A stretch of DNA of 64,000 nt from Salvia splendens (GCF_004379255.2 NC_056048.1:8280001-8344000), one strand, 5' to 3'; positions 9,298 through 19,620 are shown, numbered from the stretch's first letter. A program made the numbers and translations. Notes: generated from the sequence alone by a model not told the origin.

Positions 9298-10100
9298 CTA
9301 CTGTCCACGGTTGCTAAAGTTGAGCCACCTATTCAAAAAATCCTCGTGAAGCCGAGTTCGGGAGTTCCGGGCAGCTGAAGAATAAGCAGGTCGACGAGAT
9401 GCTCTGATCGACCTACCGCCTCTTCCCTGAGTCCGAGAAGTTCTGGCACCTCGGCGGCGAAGAGTCTCTTCACGAAGCATTTGTTGATCTTGCTCACTCA
9501 TAATCACAGCTCCTCTACGAACTTCAGTCCGTCCTTGTCTTGACGTTTCCGGTTGCTCCTGAGTCCGGTCTCGTCTTGACGTTTCCGGTTGCTCCTGAGT
9601 TCGTTGCTGATTTGGAGTAGGATTTTGAGCAAGTGGATCAGAGGTTTGAGCTGGAGTGTGAGCATCTGTTGGCGGGAAATGCCTAAGGAATCTCTCGATT
9701 GAAGGACGCCGGGAAAGAATGATGTCGTACCGAGAAGCCCAGCGCCGCAATGATTTCACAACTTGTTGGCAAGCCGAGCTCTCCAGCGCATTGTTCCTCC
9801 TGAGTACATGAAGCTCCTCCCACAGTTCATCAACTTGATTCTGAACTTCAGATATGCTCATTCCCCCGCGTCCGCAGATGAAATCCTCATATGCAGTCCT
9901 CTCAGCGACGACAATATCCAGCTCGGCCTCCAGATCCTTCCTTATGGACTCTAAGTCCTTATTGTCGGACTCCAGCTCCACTGAACGAGCCAAGAGTTCG
10001 TCATACTTCATCTGGTCCTCTATGGCTTTTTTCTCAGCTTCGTTTAAAGCCGAAGAGTATAGCCGCTTCCAGTGAAGTACCTCCAGCTCCTTAGAGTTAA
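9298..10100 (-). CDS. Antisense ORF 2 of the Tat element (coiled-coil, Arg-rich tail)
   Basis: Read on the minus strand inside the plus-strand retrotransposon. The annotated start ATG is at 10011 (MKYDELLARSVEL), but the frame is open upstream to about 10100 (KELEVLHWKRLYSS), with a possible splice acceptor near 10108. The first 90 residues form a heptad-rich, Leu/Glu/Lys coiled coil. The tail is Gln/Thr/Arg-rich with repeated TQEQPETSR and an RGRGGR-like stretch, and it ends NFSNRGQ. Such antisense ORFs are reported in Tat-lineage elements; their role is not known. It could be a downstream exon of the antisense gene at 10319-12205 rather than a separate gene. Confidence 0.6.
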
Positions 10101-10318
10101 AGAATACAAAGCAGCTAGGTCAGTTCGGCATTTCAGCTTACCGAGCAGGCAGTAAACCACAACAGGAGTAAAAGAGATCAAGAAAAGCCATACGAAGACA
10201 CGAGTGTAGAAAGAAAATTTTTTCATTCATAAGAAAAAAAATTTTTTACACAAGGAGGGCTTCAAGGCTATTTTACAAGAATGAAGAAAGAAACTAAACT
10301 AAGAGAAGGGAGATGAAA

Positions 10319-12205
10319 TCATACTCCGCCAGTTTCATCTCCGGCTCCCCTCCGGGTTTCAGCTTCTCCCTCCTTGTCCACCTCGGCTTCAGCCTCAGCC
10401 TTCCTACTCCCCCCAGCCTGCTCGGCGCCCCCATAGCCGATCTGCTGCACCTCCTGCTCGGCCTGCCCGTCGCCGGTCTGCCGATCCGGCTGCTCGGTCT
10501 CCTTGCCGGCCTCGTTTTCCTGCTCACCCTCTCCTTGGAAAATTGGAGCGGGTGAAACAGGTCCCAAGGAGGCAAAAATGGCCTCCATGTTCTCGTCCCG
10601 GTCAGCTCGGCAATTACGGACTCGGTCAGCAGAAAGCAGGACCGAGGAAGACGCGAGCTCGTCAAGGAGCGGCAGACTCTGGAGACGAGCTGCAATTTCT
10701 CGGCCATACAGCGGCAGGACGACTTCGGGTCCCTGCTCAGCATTATCGGTCATCAGTTTCAGCAGATCACCGACAAAGGCCGAAAATTGATTGCTCAAAA
10801 AGAGTTTCTCCGCGAAAGCACGGAGAGCCTCCCCTTGGGCAACCACGGCAGCAGCCTCCCTCTATTTCGACTGCTCTCTCTGGATAATGAGCTCGTTTTT
10901 TGCCCGCTGTGCCTCATCCTGAGCCGAGATCCTAGCAGCCCTTGCCTTCTCAAAGTCTGCCCTAGCCTGTTCGGCCTGGTGACGAGCAGCAGTCAACTTC
11001 CTCTGCATCTCAGCATAGTCGCTGGACGCTTTAGAGAGTTCAACTGCGACGAGCTTGCTGAGCATATCGTTCCTCTGAAAATGGAAAAAGGAAAAAGTCA
11101 ACCGAGGGGCCACAAAAAATACAGGAAAAAAGCAAGGCCAGAAAATCAAGAAGAGAATTCACCTCGGCGAAGTCTGTGGGCCATAAAAAGGGCTCACAGA
11201 TATGTTCCGAAGGAGGCGCCAAGACCACGTCTTTCTCTGGCGCTCTTGGGGGCTTCTGAAGCTTCGCCTTCCCCTTTGCCGAAGTCGACTCCGGCTTCTT
11301 TGGATCCGAAGAGGTCTTTTGCCTCTTCGGATTCTTCTCGGCATCAGACGCCGAGCTGGTGGTTTTCGGCCTCTCCGGTTCCTTAGATTCGGAGGATTTG
11401 CGACCGAGCTTGTTTAGCAAGTTCACTGCCAAAAAGCAAGAAAACAAGGTTAGTTTTCGTCGTCAAGGCAGTAATGCATAAAAAAGAAATCCTCACCCTC
11501 AGTCTCGTCGTCCGAAGACGAGGAGTCGAACACGAAGTCGCCCTTGACGAGCTCAGACTCCAAGTACGGCTTCCTAATCATGGGAATCTTATTGAGCTCG
11601 GCCTCGAGCTCGTCCAACGGTTCTACCCGAGGATGAGGAATAACGGACTTCGGCCCTCTCCAGGAAAAGTCCGAAGCCGAAGTCCTATTATAAAAAAAGA
11701 AACGATTTTGCCATTTCGGCCATTTGGTTTTACAAAAGGCTCTAAAGGGCTGTAAAGGGATCAAGTAAAACCAAGATCCCTTCCTCTTAAACTGGAAGAA
11801 ATTAAGGATTGCCCTCAGAGACAGATCCTTATCTAGCCTACGCAGTTCGGCAGCAAAGGCCGATAAGTGCCTCCAAGAATTCGGAGTCACCTGACCTAAA
11901 GGGAGTTGGAAAAAATCAAGAAGCTCTACAAAAGGTGGGGGAAGAGGGAAACGAAGCCCGCATTCTAAGCAGGCTTCGTAAACGGTGGCATAACCCTCCG
12001 GCGGCGAGTTAGCCCTATGATCGTCGTCGGGAATCACCACCTTCCCCCCGGGAAGAAGATATTTTCCGTGTAGGGATATCACAGTGTCCTTACTCAAGAT
12101 GCTGTGAAAGTATTCTACGGTCTTCTCCCCGGACTCTTTCCGGCTAGAAGATCCCTTACCCCCTTTCCTACCGCTACCTGACTCAGAAGAAGAAGAAGAA
12201 GACAT
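10319..12205 (-). CDS. Antisense gene 1 of the Tat element (putative gypsy-type transposon domain, three exons)
   Basis: A minus-strand gene embedded in the 3' half of the retrotransposon. Exons by splice sites and frame: 12205-11497, 11425-11163 and 11074-10319 (lengths 709, 263 and 756 keep one frame). It starts with a Ser-rich stretch (ATG at 12205-12203). A globular domain of about 180 residues follows (PPEGYATVYEACLECGLRFPLPPPFVELLDFF, given here in pieces: PPEGYATVYEACLE then LRFPLPPPFVELL; QVTPNSWRHLSAF), which I recognise as the 'putative gypsy type transposon' family (Transposase_28). Then come an acidic/Lys-rich linker and a long Ala/Glu/Arg coiled coil. A single in-frame TAG at 10862-10864 interrupts exon 3, after which the frame runs on for about 180 residues to 10319. 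Function unknown. Confidence 0.7.
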
Positions 12206-12525
12206 GATTCTTACTCTTTGAAAGTCTGAAGAAGTTCTGAAGAAATTCTTGAAGGAGCGGAAGGAAATTTTGCGCAAAAGAGAGAGAATGCAGAAGAAAC
12301 AATAGCAAAAGTGTTCCAATGATGGAAAATGGTAATATTTATCAGATTCACAGAGGCATTTCAAATCCGTAGCGCCGTTTCAAATCCCCCTTTTTCTGGA
12401 TTCAACGGCCGGATTTGCTATCGCATTTAATGCAGACACGCGCATGGCACGTCCCCTGACGTCAGCCTCCCCCTTACACTCATCCAGAATGCCGAAGTGA
12501 TTCACTTCGCTTTTCGGGGGGGTAG
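12206..12525. other. Leader of antisense gene 1 and 3' end of the Tat internal region
   Basis: Upstream of the antisense start there is no plus-strand gene. This 320-bp stretch probably holds the antisense promoter and 5' UTR, perhaps together with the adjacent 3' LTR. No clear TATA box is assigned. Confidence 0.4.
12515..12522 (+). other. Polypurine tract
   Basis: CGGGGGGG followed by TAG ends three bases before the 3' LTR. This is the expected site of plus-strand DNA priming. Confidence 0.6.
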
Positions 12526-13142
12526 TGATGGGGTACGAACTAAACAACTAAACCCTAATGGCGAGCCCAATAGCAGCGACGGCCCATTAGCCCAAAACCC
12601 AAGAAAGAGTATCAGTTCGGCACGACCAAAGAGTTCAGTTCGGTTCGGCACAACCAAAGAGTTCGGTCGCAGCCTACAGCTCGGTAAAAGCCAACCAATC
12701 AAGCTCTACTCTCAGATCGGCAAAAGAACCAATCAAGCTCTACTCTCAGATCGGCAAAAGCTGATCGGCAAAGTTCAGCAGTTCGGTCTCAGTATTCGAC
12801 CGAACAAGGAGATAGTGGACCCATGCAGGACCTCCACGACCTCCACTACACCCACGATCTATTTAGTGGTATGAAGCAGTTGTCAACCTGCAAGCCACGA
12901 TCTTGGTTCAAATGTATAAATAGAACTTAGATCAGATAGACAAGGGTTAAGCTCTCTAGATATCGAATCTCATATAGCAAGTCAGTATTGTAAGCTGTAA
13001 TCCAGATCAAGCAATACAAATTTGCCCTCCTTTCTTCCCGTGGACGTAGATTTACCTCAGTAAATCGAACCACGTAACTTTCTGTGTCGTGATCTATATT
13101 TATTACCTGCATTTATTACCATCAAAAATTCGCCAATCATCA
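12526..13142 (+). repeat. 3' LTR of the Tat element
   Basis: 617 bp, the same as the 5' LTR except for one base seen by eye. It is followed by GTGAG (13143-13147), matching 2352-2356. Confidence 0.95.
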
Positions 13143-13600
13143 GTGAGGAACTTGACTCACTCCGCGACAATGCTGATGGCGCACGAGATCTGGCTATGAA
13201 GGAACTGCGCGAAGCGATCCTCGCTCTTCAATTGCAGCATAACGAGATCCTCAATGGTTTTGCGCCGCCTCTTAATACCGATAATGGAAATCACTTCACC
13301 GGAGGCCTTCCTCACGGTCAGGCACCGGGTTCGCCGAATGAAAGGAGAAGAGTGCATCGGGGTTCATTCGGGTCAGCGGGCAGCGGCGTGCGGTCTTGTG
13401 TGGCTGCCGAGACAGCGGCGGCGGCGGCTGCCGCCGAGTGACAGCAACAGCAGCGATGCCTGCCCCCGTGTGACAGCAGCGGCGCCGTTCGGTAGCTCGG
13501 TGCTCATCGGTGCACTCTTAAAAGCTAAGTTTTATACGATTTATCTCCTTCGGCAGTTTGAGGACAAACTGATTTAGCTAAGGCTTATTCAAAACGATTA
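13143..13600 (+). pseudogene. Outer Ty3/gypsy remnant, gag continuation and possible pol end
   Basis: The gag frame cut at 2351 resumes here (ELDSLRDNADGARDL, then LREAILALQLQHNEIL, a helical N-terminal gag segment). It decays into Ala codons by 13441. A short frame ending RQFEDKLI and a stop near 13577 resembles the last residues of some gypsy Pol proteins. If so, almost all of gag-pol has been deleted. I could not find the matching 3' LTR. Confidence 0.5.
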
Positions 13601-14297
13601 TCTAATTTGTTCAAGTTGTTGCTCAATACTTGTCTTGATTTAATCCACTGGAGTGAGGTGGCTTTTGAGGGATTAAACTTGCTACTGCCCTTATTTTCAA
13701 GACATGGCTTGTGAGTGTTTAAGCATTTTTTTTCATTGATCAAGCTTTAGTTGTGATTTTAAGTTCGACGACAAGTTTCTAAATGTTAAAGAGGGTGAAG
13801 GAAGTGGTATAGAATTGGTGTTTGACATGGGAAGCTTCTAATGTTCATGCTTTGAATGAAATATGAAAATGACTATATAGTAAAAAAATAATTGTTGGGA
13901 GAATTTACCTTGAGAAAAAGGAGAAGGGTAGTGTGTGGGAACTTAAACTCCTCTTCCTCAAACGCTTACATGAATCTTTTCTTGAAAGAATTTTGTTTAG
14001 AGATTTTGGATGGTGAAACAAAAGGGTAGATCATGAAATGGTGTGGTATTTATAGAGGAAAAGAATGCATGGCTTTTCATGGTTAATAGCTTGATTTAAG
14101 AAGGAAATGTATTGTCCAAGGGTCATGGACTTTTTGCCAAATGAGGCAAGTCGTCTTGTCAATCATTCCTTATGCTTAAAATGGCAAGAATATTTTGTCT
14201 TGTCGCTTAAAAAGACATTCACCAAGTACAATCGTCGTTTGGTAGGCGTGTTTGTTGTGATGTGATTTCGTCGATCGTCTCGTCTTGATTTAACACT
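13601..14297. other. Gene-free stretch
   Basis: AT-rich DNA without a supported gene. It may be part of a decayed LTR: GGGGTGTTACA at 14821-14831 reads on the minus strand as TGTAACACCCC, a common start of plant gypsy LTRs. Confidence 0.35.
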
Positions 14298-14514
14298 CTT
14301 CTTATCCATTGCAGCAAAAAGGCGATTTCGTCGCCTTGGCGGCCCCCACACTGGCTGCCAGAAGCCCATCTCCCAAGGCCTCACACTTGTGCCTGGGAGA
14401 TGGAAGCAACTACACGACAGCAGTGGGATTCGAACCCAGGCTCATTGCAGCAAGATCTGCCCCTCCGTTGCCAACTGCGCTACGGCCCTACGGGCGCACG
14501 CTTCTTATCCATTC
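14298..14514 (-). mobile_element. tRNA-derived SINE with 13-bp target duplication
   Basis: The body (14311-14501) lies between two copies of CTTCTTATCCATT (14298-14310 and 14502-14514). On the minus strand it begins with a tRNA-like head holding a Pol III A box (TAGCGCAGTTGG) and B box (GGTTCGAATCC), spaced as in tRNA genes. A non-tRNA body follows, ending in a T-rich tail (CCTTTTTGCTGC). The exact duplication shows a retroposition event and fixes both ends. Confidence 0.88.
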
Positions 14515-14880
14515 GTGTAGGTATCGGGGTTCAAGGCGTGACTAAAGAGCGAGATTCGGAGGGCATGGAAAGTATATTTATTTTATTTTTATTCAGACGT
14601 TGAACTCGGTGTAGAACGTGTACGAACCTTTATTTGAAGCTCAGTCTTCACCAACGGACTATGAGAATACTGTATATATTGTAATAATACTATTTTCATT
14701 CACTATTCAAAATATAATTCACAACGATTGATCACATCGAGTAGCAAAAGAAGTTAGGCGCGAAACTTATATATATATTAATAGGTCGGTTTTCCAAAAG
14801 TCTTAGGGAAATAAAAGGCGGGGTGTTACATTTTTATGATATTAGACTTAAAGATAATAAAAATTTATTTAAACAAACAC
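14515..14880. other. Gene-free stretch with possible gypsy LTR end
   Basis: AT-rich sequence. GGGGTGTTACA near 14821-14831 may mark one end of an old minus-strand gypsy LTR. No partner end was found. Confidence 0.35.
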
Positions 14881-14985
14881 TAATGTCATTAAGATTTTTT
14901 ATTGAGGTCTTTCTTCTTTTGTTCCAGCCGATTAATGGAATTCCATTTTAATGAAGGAGATTATATTTATTCTGAATGGGGGAGT

Positions 14986-15128
14986 GACGCATAACGGTTG
15001 TGCGTCGTTATTAATGAAACGCACAACTGTTATGCGTCGTTAAAGTAAGACGCACAACCATTATGCGTCGTTAAGAGACGCATAACCATTATGCGTCACT
15101 CCTTAATGACGCATAATGGTTGTGCGTC
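14986..15128. repeat. Left palindrome array, five units
   Basis: Five copies of an imperfect palindrome, consensus GACGCAYAA-N3-TTRTGCGTC, separated by about 2-13 bp. It is the inner part of the left inverted repeat of the Mutator-like element. Confidence 0.9.
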
Positions 15129-15275
15129 GTTAAGTCAGCTTTTAACACCACGAAGACAGTAGCACAACACAGACTTACACTTTCAATTTTTCTCTCGAGT
15201 TGCGATGATTGCCGAACTCGAGGAAGAATATAAAAAGGAGTATCAAAGGGCAACAATGTTCAAATAGTCAGGTAT

Positions 15276-15659
15276 TTGGAATCGAGTTGTAGTTGTGGTA
15301 AGTGGCAGATGTGGAGAATCCCTTGTTCGCATGCTTGTGCGGTTGCTAGAGACAGAGGTCATGTTATGATTGACCTCATAGATGAGAAGTACTACCTAGG
15401 TACATGGAGATCACAGTACTATACTCAAGTTTCATTTGATGCACCAAGACATGAAGAGTATTGGGTTGCACCGTCCTGGAAATTGTGCATCACCCCTCAG
15501 CAGTTGATTCCTAGAACGTGTGGCCGAGTTAGAAGAAGGAGGATACTTAATCAAATGGATGTCCAGGAGGAAAATGAACCGAGAGCTCCCCGTCGTTGCA
15601 GAAATTGCGGGATAGAGGGGCATGACCGAAGAAATTGCTCAGTCGGTGCCGTTCAGTAA
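15276..15659 (+). pseudogene. MULE transposase C-terminus (SWIM and zinc knuckle), truncated
   Basis: The open frame codes for the C-terminal 128 residues of a Mutator-type transposase. It has a SWIM zinc finger (CSCGKWQMWRIPCSHA, C-x-C...C-x-H) near residues 5-21 and a CCHC knuckle (CRNCGIEGHDRRNC) near the end. The first codon is TTG, not ATG, and the catalytic DDE part is absent. Upstream (about 15210-15265) a short leader frame ends at a TAG. An internal deletion has therefore joined the 5' region to the last part of the transposase. Confidence 0.85.
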
Positions 15660-16034
15660 AGTCGTGGTAGATATTTGCATTTGCGTTGTGTATTGGAGAT
15701 CTGTTATGTTTTGTATTGACATTTTTTGTTGAATTGCAGGAACTGCTAACAAGAGAGGGCACGGCGTCGAGGATGAATATAAAAGAATGTTATGTTTATG
15801 TATCAACTACTATGTTTATGTATTTGTGTTTGGGGCAGATGTGATAGCTACTATATGTATGTATCAACATTTGTGAGATGTTGTCGACATTATTATGATA
15901 TGTATTATGACAGTTATGACAGTTATTATGTATTTTATTTGATTAGCTTAGGCCATTTTAGGCTATGTTCGAGATTTTGAACTTTTAAAACCTGCCGGAA
16001 GACGCATAATGCTTATGCATAACTTATAACTTAG

Positions 16035-16318
16035 TGAAATTCACCCAACCGGGCGTTTGGGAAACATAAAATCGCCCGACCGGGCGATAAATCTGGACTC
16101 AAAACGAAATTCACTCGGCGACGCATAAGCGTTATGCGTCACCAAAGAACGACGCATAATCATTATGCGTTACCAAGGAACGACGCATAAGAGTTATGCG
16201 TCACCAAAGAACGACGCATAAGAGTTATGCGTCACCGAGTGAATTTTGTTACGCACTGTTGAGTCCAGCTTTATCGCCCGGTCGGGCGATTTTATGTTTC
16301 CCAAACGCCCGGTCGGGT
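16035..16318. repeat. Inverted repeat with four more palindrome units
   Basis: Arms at about 16043-16098 and 16263-16317 are reverse complements (arm 1 reads GGGCGTTTGGGAAACATAAA, then ATCGCCCGACCGGGCGATAAA in part; arm 2 is its complement with few changes). The centre (16120-16233) holds four units of the palindrome found in the Mutator-like ends. It looks like a foldback element, or a rearranged terminal piece, nested inside the MULE. Confidence 0.8.
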
Positions 16319-16513
16319 AACATTCCAAAAATCAACTTACTAGGATTAATTAAAAATTGGACACAATGTCTTTTGAAAATTGTTCATTCCACCATAACCT
16401 GTTTTATGAGGATTAATTAAAAATTATTCATTCCACCATAGAAAACATTCCAAAAATCAACTTACGACCACAATCTGTTTCAATAGACACAAATATAAAC
16501 ATATGACCGAAAT

Positions 16514-18833
16514 CTATCTAGATGGAGGTGTGAACTTTGTCGGAGCTTTCCCTTTGTTCTTCCTTGTTGAAAATCCCCTGAATACATTGTGCATAGCCCT
16601 CCCAATCGTACTTGATGGTCGTGAGGATTCCGCGGTCGGTGGTCGGAATATTACTTCGTCATGTTCCTCCCCGCCCTCTTCTTCCGGACCCTCTTCTTCC
16701 TGACCCTCTTCTTTTTGACCCTCTTCTTCTCCCACAGGATCCATAAATTGATAATTCTGAAAGTACGTATCACGTCCTGGTTGAGCTGCATCCCAATCAG
16801 ACACACCGCCAAAAAATAAATCACATGACGCGCGTGCTCCCCATTGCGAGTGCTCGTGGCTTGCACCACTCAACTGAGACCATCCTGGTGGATCGTACTC
16901 CGGATTCAAGGGCTCTGGTACCGCATACTCAGGTTGCGGTTGCTGCTGCTGTGACAACCTATGCTGTCGTGTAATCCCGTGCCCCGGACACCCGGCAGTC
17001 CATGACGAAGAGAAGTTGGTGGGCGTGGCGGCATGACCACATTTCGCCGTTGAGAAGATGGATACTCCATCGCATCAGCATGGTTCATCGCACAAAGTGC
17101 CGAAGCAGCCATTTCTCGAATCTGCCATAACCGAGGTTCTGTGTCATGTTCAGAGGTCAAATGCCATATCCCCTGAAGGGTCTCAACCTAGATAACATAA
17201 ATACAAATGACATCATACCACGGTGAGCAATACAAACTTTAAACTAAAGACATTTTTATATACAAAAACATCACATACCGCCAATAAATTAGAAGGGGCT
17301 GCCTCGTTCATCCCTTCAGTTGACTGTATCCCAGGTTGAACTAGGTACGACACGGTGATCCTATTGTACCACGCCATATAGCCCGGATTAATGCGACCAT
17401 TCATTGTCGCCGTTGCATGGTCAAAAGTTGCTTGGAACCTGTCGTGGCGCAAGTCCCATTCATCAATGAAGAACTTATGTACCTTAGCCCAATCAGCGCC
17501 CTTCCTCCCACGACGGTGACTTTTACTCAAATGGCCGGAGCTATGTAGCATCCTATCACAGTACTGAGGAATACGCTGGTAGCGGTTAAATTGTCGGCAA
17601 ACGCGTCCAGCCTCGTGTGCCTCGACAAATGACCAGCACACCAAATAAGTATCGCACAAGTACGATGCAGTCGAATCAATGCAGTGCTCAGGGAGGATAC
17701 AGTCTGCATAGGGTGTCCACACAAACTACAAACAAATAAAATAAAAACCACGATTAATTTCATACTATACTAAGTAAATTCATTAACTAAGACAACACAA
17801 ATAAAATTTACCTGGCCAGGACGAATCAGTGATAACTAATCACGATAATGAGCTACTGAATGTCGGGGAGCATTTCTAATTTCAGTAACTCGATGCCACC
17901 TATACATAATATTAATGTCAAAAGTTATCAACAAAATACATAATTATGTGAGCTAATTTAAACAAAAACATTACTTGGCTCCACACGGGGTATACGGCGT
18001 GTGCATAGGCGATATCAAGAAGGCTGGCCTCAATGTAGGCATTCTTTCCCACGCCCACAGCTGCAAGAGAACCATAGGTCCACCCACATATCTTCTCTGT
18101 CTGCCTACAGAAGCCTCGCACAAATAATGATACAGGTATGCTAAAGCAGCACTACCCCAACTGATATTAGCCACATCTTCCGGATCGTCTAAGGCATTTA
18201 ACCACATAAAGGGGACCTTGCACCCTGTGGTGTCCGGTAAAATAAGCCCCCTAACAAGATCAGAGAATGTATACGTGCTCTTTGGATGTAAGCATACTCA
18301 GGCAGCCCATCACCCAACGACATCGTCGCTTGGTGGATCAGAGACGTCATCAACAAACCACCGTGCTTCGTTTCTGTTTCTGCGTCAGGTATCCATCCCA
18401 ACAAATCTCTACACTTGCTTGGCCAATCTTCAAATCCAACAGGGTAGTCACGACCATTGAAAACATGCCCGTCTGCTCTCAAACCCCACAGGCTTTGCAC
18501 ATCCTGTAAGGTTACAGTAACCTCACCAACTGGAAGGTGGAAACAGTGTGTCTCAGGCCTCCAGCGCTCGATGAAGGCAATTATTAGCTCATTGTCCATC
18601 CTCATCGGCCTTCCACATTGCACCACGCCTCTGAACCCCCATACATCAAGCCAATACATCACATTTTCATGTATTGGCAATGCCCAAACCTTACTCTCCG
18701 TCCTACGAACTCTCAACACATTTGCTGTGCCATTCGCCAACAAGGAGGCTGAAATGTGTTCGTTCTGATGAAACAGTAGTGATGGATCCTCATGTCCATA
18801 ACATAACTATTGTTCGGAACTTGTAGATGCCAT
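16514..18833 (-). pseudogene. Plant mobile domain (PMD) gene, broken
   Basis: A multi-exon minus-strand gene of the MAIN/MAIL-type plant mobile domain family, often labelled 'serine/threonine-protein phosphatase 7 long form homolog'. A start ATG at 18833 (MASTSSEQ) is followed by a TAG at 18807-18809. The PMD core follows: RPETHCFHLPVGEVTVTLQD, LWGLRADG, GCKVPFMWLNAL-type segments and PYADCILPEHC. A T run (18239-18242 on +) is one base short and shifts the frame. Another TAG lies at 17836-17838, and the frame shifts again near 16980 before a Gln/Glu-rich tail ending at 16514. Introns are visible around 17260-17170, 17810-17730 and 17975-17900. These genes ride in MULEs; host relatives act in silencing and root growth. 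Confidence 0.8.
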
Positions 18834-19287
18834 CTACTTCAAAACATTCACCCAAGAGATACTAGCATTATATAACTTCAATGTTACAATTTTGCACAAG
18901 AATATATCTATTTTCTACACTTAGGGTATACAATGTCAAATTGAACCACTAACTTCTACAATTGACCGTACATACATGTGAAACACACAAATACGCAACA
19001 AAACAACACAAATAAGCAACACAATAACAAAAACCGACCATAAATTCTTCAATTTCATTATAAACCCTAACTTTACTAAATTAGGGAAAAGCTCCACAAA
19101 TTAAGCAATAATTGATTAATGTAGCCAAATGGAAGGACAATTACCGAAATATGTTTGGAGTTTGGTTGAAATCTGTCGGAAAACGTCTCCAATCGCCGAA
19201 AATCGTCGAGAAACTCGCCTCTTCGCGATGCTCCGCTGCTTCTGTCTGTGAATTGGGAGCTTTTTGCCCTCTTAAGCCCGATTTATA
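18834..19287. other. 5' flank of the PMD gene inside the Mutator-like element
   Basis: AT-rich, no coding signal. It presumably carries the PMD promoter, next to the right palindrome array. Confidence 0.4.
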
Positions 19288-19492
19288 GACGTATAACTCT
19301 TATGCGTCATTCTTAAACGACGCATATCCCTTATGCGTCATTCATTAACGACGCATAACCTTTGTGCGTCATTTAAAGACGCATAATCATTGTGCGTCAT
19401 TATTTAAAGAAGCATAACCTTTGTGCGTCGTTCCCTAAAGACGCATAACTGTTGTGCGTTTCATTAATAACGACGCACAACTCTTATGCGTC
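19288..19492. repeat. Right palindrome array, seven units
   Basis: Seven copies of the same palindrome as at 14986-15128, one of them degenerate (AAGCATAACC...). Its outer unit order matches the left array when inverted, so it is part of the terminal inverted repeat. Confidence 0.9.
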
Positions 19493-19620
19493 ACTCACTG
19501 AGCCGGAATATATCTAATTCTCTTCATTAAATTGGAATTCTATTAACACCCATTAACAAAAAAAGAAATTTTCCATTTTTTATTAGACCTCTTTACTTGC
19601 CACTAATAGTTTAAGACACT

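Larger units (their letters stand above)
2357..13142 (+). mobile_element. Full-length Ty3/gypsy retrotransposon, Tat lineage, very young
   Basis: This 10,786-bp element has two 617-bp LTRs (2357-2973 and 12526-13142) that begin TGATGGGG and end CAATCATCA, and a perfect GTGAG target duplication. By eye the LTRs differ at one base (A versus C in the CTCCTTTATTCCC/CTCCTTTCTTCCC stretch). The order is gag, protease, RT, RNase H, a second archaeal-type RNase H, integrase, tandem array, antisense genes and polypurine tract. The extra RNase H and long 3' region with antisense ORFs are known marks of the Tat (Ogre/Retand/Grande-like) lineage. Coding defects (stop at 5127, one-base loss near 6168) suggest this copy may depend on others to move, unless the stop is read through. 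Confidence 0.93.
14880..19620. mobile_element. Mutator-like element with palindrome-array inverted ends
   Basis: The two ends are long, diverged inverted repeats. Outer parts (about 14930-14985 and 19493-19555) share TTAATGGAATTCC/TTAATAGAATTCC and TTTAATGAAG words. Inner parts are arrays of a 21-bp palindrome (14986-15128 and 19288-19492). Inside are a MULE transposase C-terminus (+) and a plant-mobile-domain gene (-). The combination of PMD genes with MULE ends is known in plants. The outermost limits and target duplication are not resolved. Both genes are damaged, so this copy is not autonomous. Confidence 0.8.

Noticed and set aside
14395..14490. tRNA gene on minus
   Set aside because: A and B boxes are present but the flanks do not pair into a cloverleaf, and target duplications show it is a SINE.
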